NCBI GenBank assembly: GCA_001508835.1
Contig: LGFB01000006.1
Coordinates: forward strand, 1 to 15,045
Length of the DNA: 15,045 nt
DNA from: a bacterium 42_11
Lineage (GTDB): Bacteria > Synergistota > GBS-1
Reading direction: 5' to 3'
The notes below the pieces were generated by a model. The model saw only the letters and a program-made list of their open reading frames with translations. It ran no database searches and was not told where the DNA came from. The translations under genes were made by a program, and so were the position numbers. This document shows positions 14,979 to 15,045 of this stretch, one piece after another (positions within the stretch are counted from its first letter, which is position 1; every line of letters begins with the position of its first letter).

Positions 14979-15045
14979 ATGATTTTGAAAGTTAACGAGG
15001 ACATAGCCGAGGCCGCCGTCTTAGGAGGAGCCTTCTTAGGCGGTG
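14979..15045 (+). CDS. DUF917-type protein (partial, N-terminus only)
   Basis: ATG at 14979 preceded by GGGAGGG, open to the window edge: MILKVNEDIAEAAVLGGAFLGG and on. The acidic start followed by a glycine-rich xLGxxFLGGG stretch resembles the N-terminus of DUF917 proteins (S-methyl thiohydantoin desulfurase group), which are often next to hydantoin racemase or hydantoinase genes. Only 22 codons are visible, so the family call leans on context. Confidence 0.55.
   Translation, partial: MILKVNEDIAEAAVLGGAFLGG

Noticed and set aside
1..15045. Mobile elements, CRISPR arrays, prophage genes
   Set aside because: No transposase, integrase, regularly spaced repeats or flanking inverted repeats with duplications were seen; base and codon use look even throughout.

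Overview
The window holds a compact bacterial chromosome segment of moderate GC with strong Shine-Dalgarno sites, many 4-8 bp gene overlaps and short intergenic gaps. Gene content points to an anaerobic, probably thermophilic, amino-acid-using bacterium: a T-box leader, an AbgT transporter with an M20 amidohydrolase, a hydantoin-racemase/DUF917 pair, and a NifX-like protein with no nitrogenase genes in view. A Synergistota or Firmicutes-type host fits best. This is inference, because there is no rRNA or other phylogenetic marker here.

Minus strand, 1-6350: one transcription unit begins at a sigma-A-type promoter (-10 about 6322-6327). It passes through a T-box riboswitch (6024-6316) with a mutually exclusive antiterminator and terminator, then reads carA, carB, ndk and a flavin disulfide reductase of the CoA-disulfide-reductase/NADH-oxidase type, which is cut by the window start. 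The T-box couples carbamoyl-phosphate synthesis to the charging of one tRNA. The most plausible specifier is CGG (arginine), but the codon register is not certain. CarB appears to lack part of the usual UMP/IMP-binding motif in its C-terminal allosteric domain, which would fit control having moved to RNA level.

Minus strand, 6378-8505: a near-consensus promoter with an operator-like repeat drives a NifX-like protein, a PadR repressor with a Cys-x-Cys N-terminus and a tiny aromatic/coiled-coil DUF5320-like protein. A hairpin terminator follows, and then two overlapping genes for half-size DUF318/ArsP_1-type permeases. This looks like a self-regulated sensing and transport module, possibly for a metal or metalloid; the function is inferred.

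Minus strand, 8507-13079: a chemoreceptor, an AbgT-family transporter and an M20 amidohydrolase lie in order, bounded by a good promoter upstream and a perfect GC-rich terminator downstream. The receptor carries a Cache-like domain after its signalling hairpin, hence probably in the cytoplasm. Together they suggest sensing, uptake and hydrolysis of an N-acyl or N-aryl amino acid or small peptide.

Plus strand, 13100-15045: a divergent SfsA nuclease fused to a DUF123 (GIY-YIG-like) domain, then an Asp/Glu/hydantoin racemase and the first codons of a DUF917-type protein. The largest gene-free stretch, 6008-6377, is almost fully occupied by the T-box leader and its promoter.
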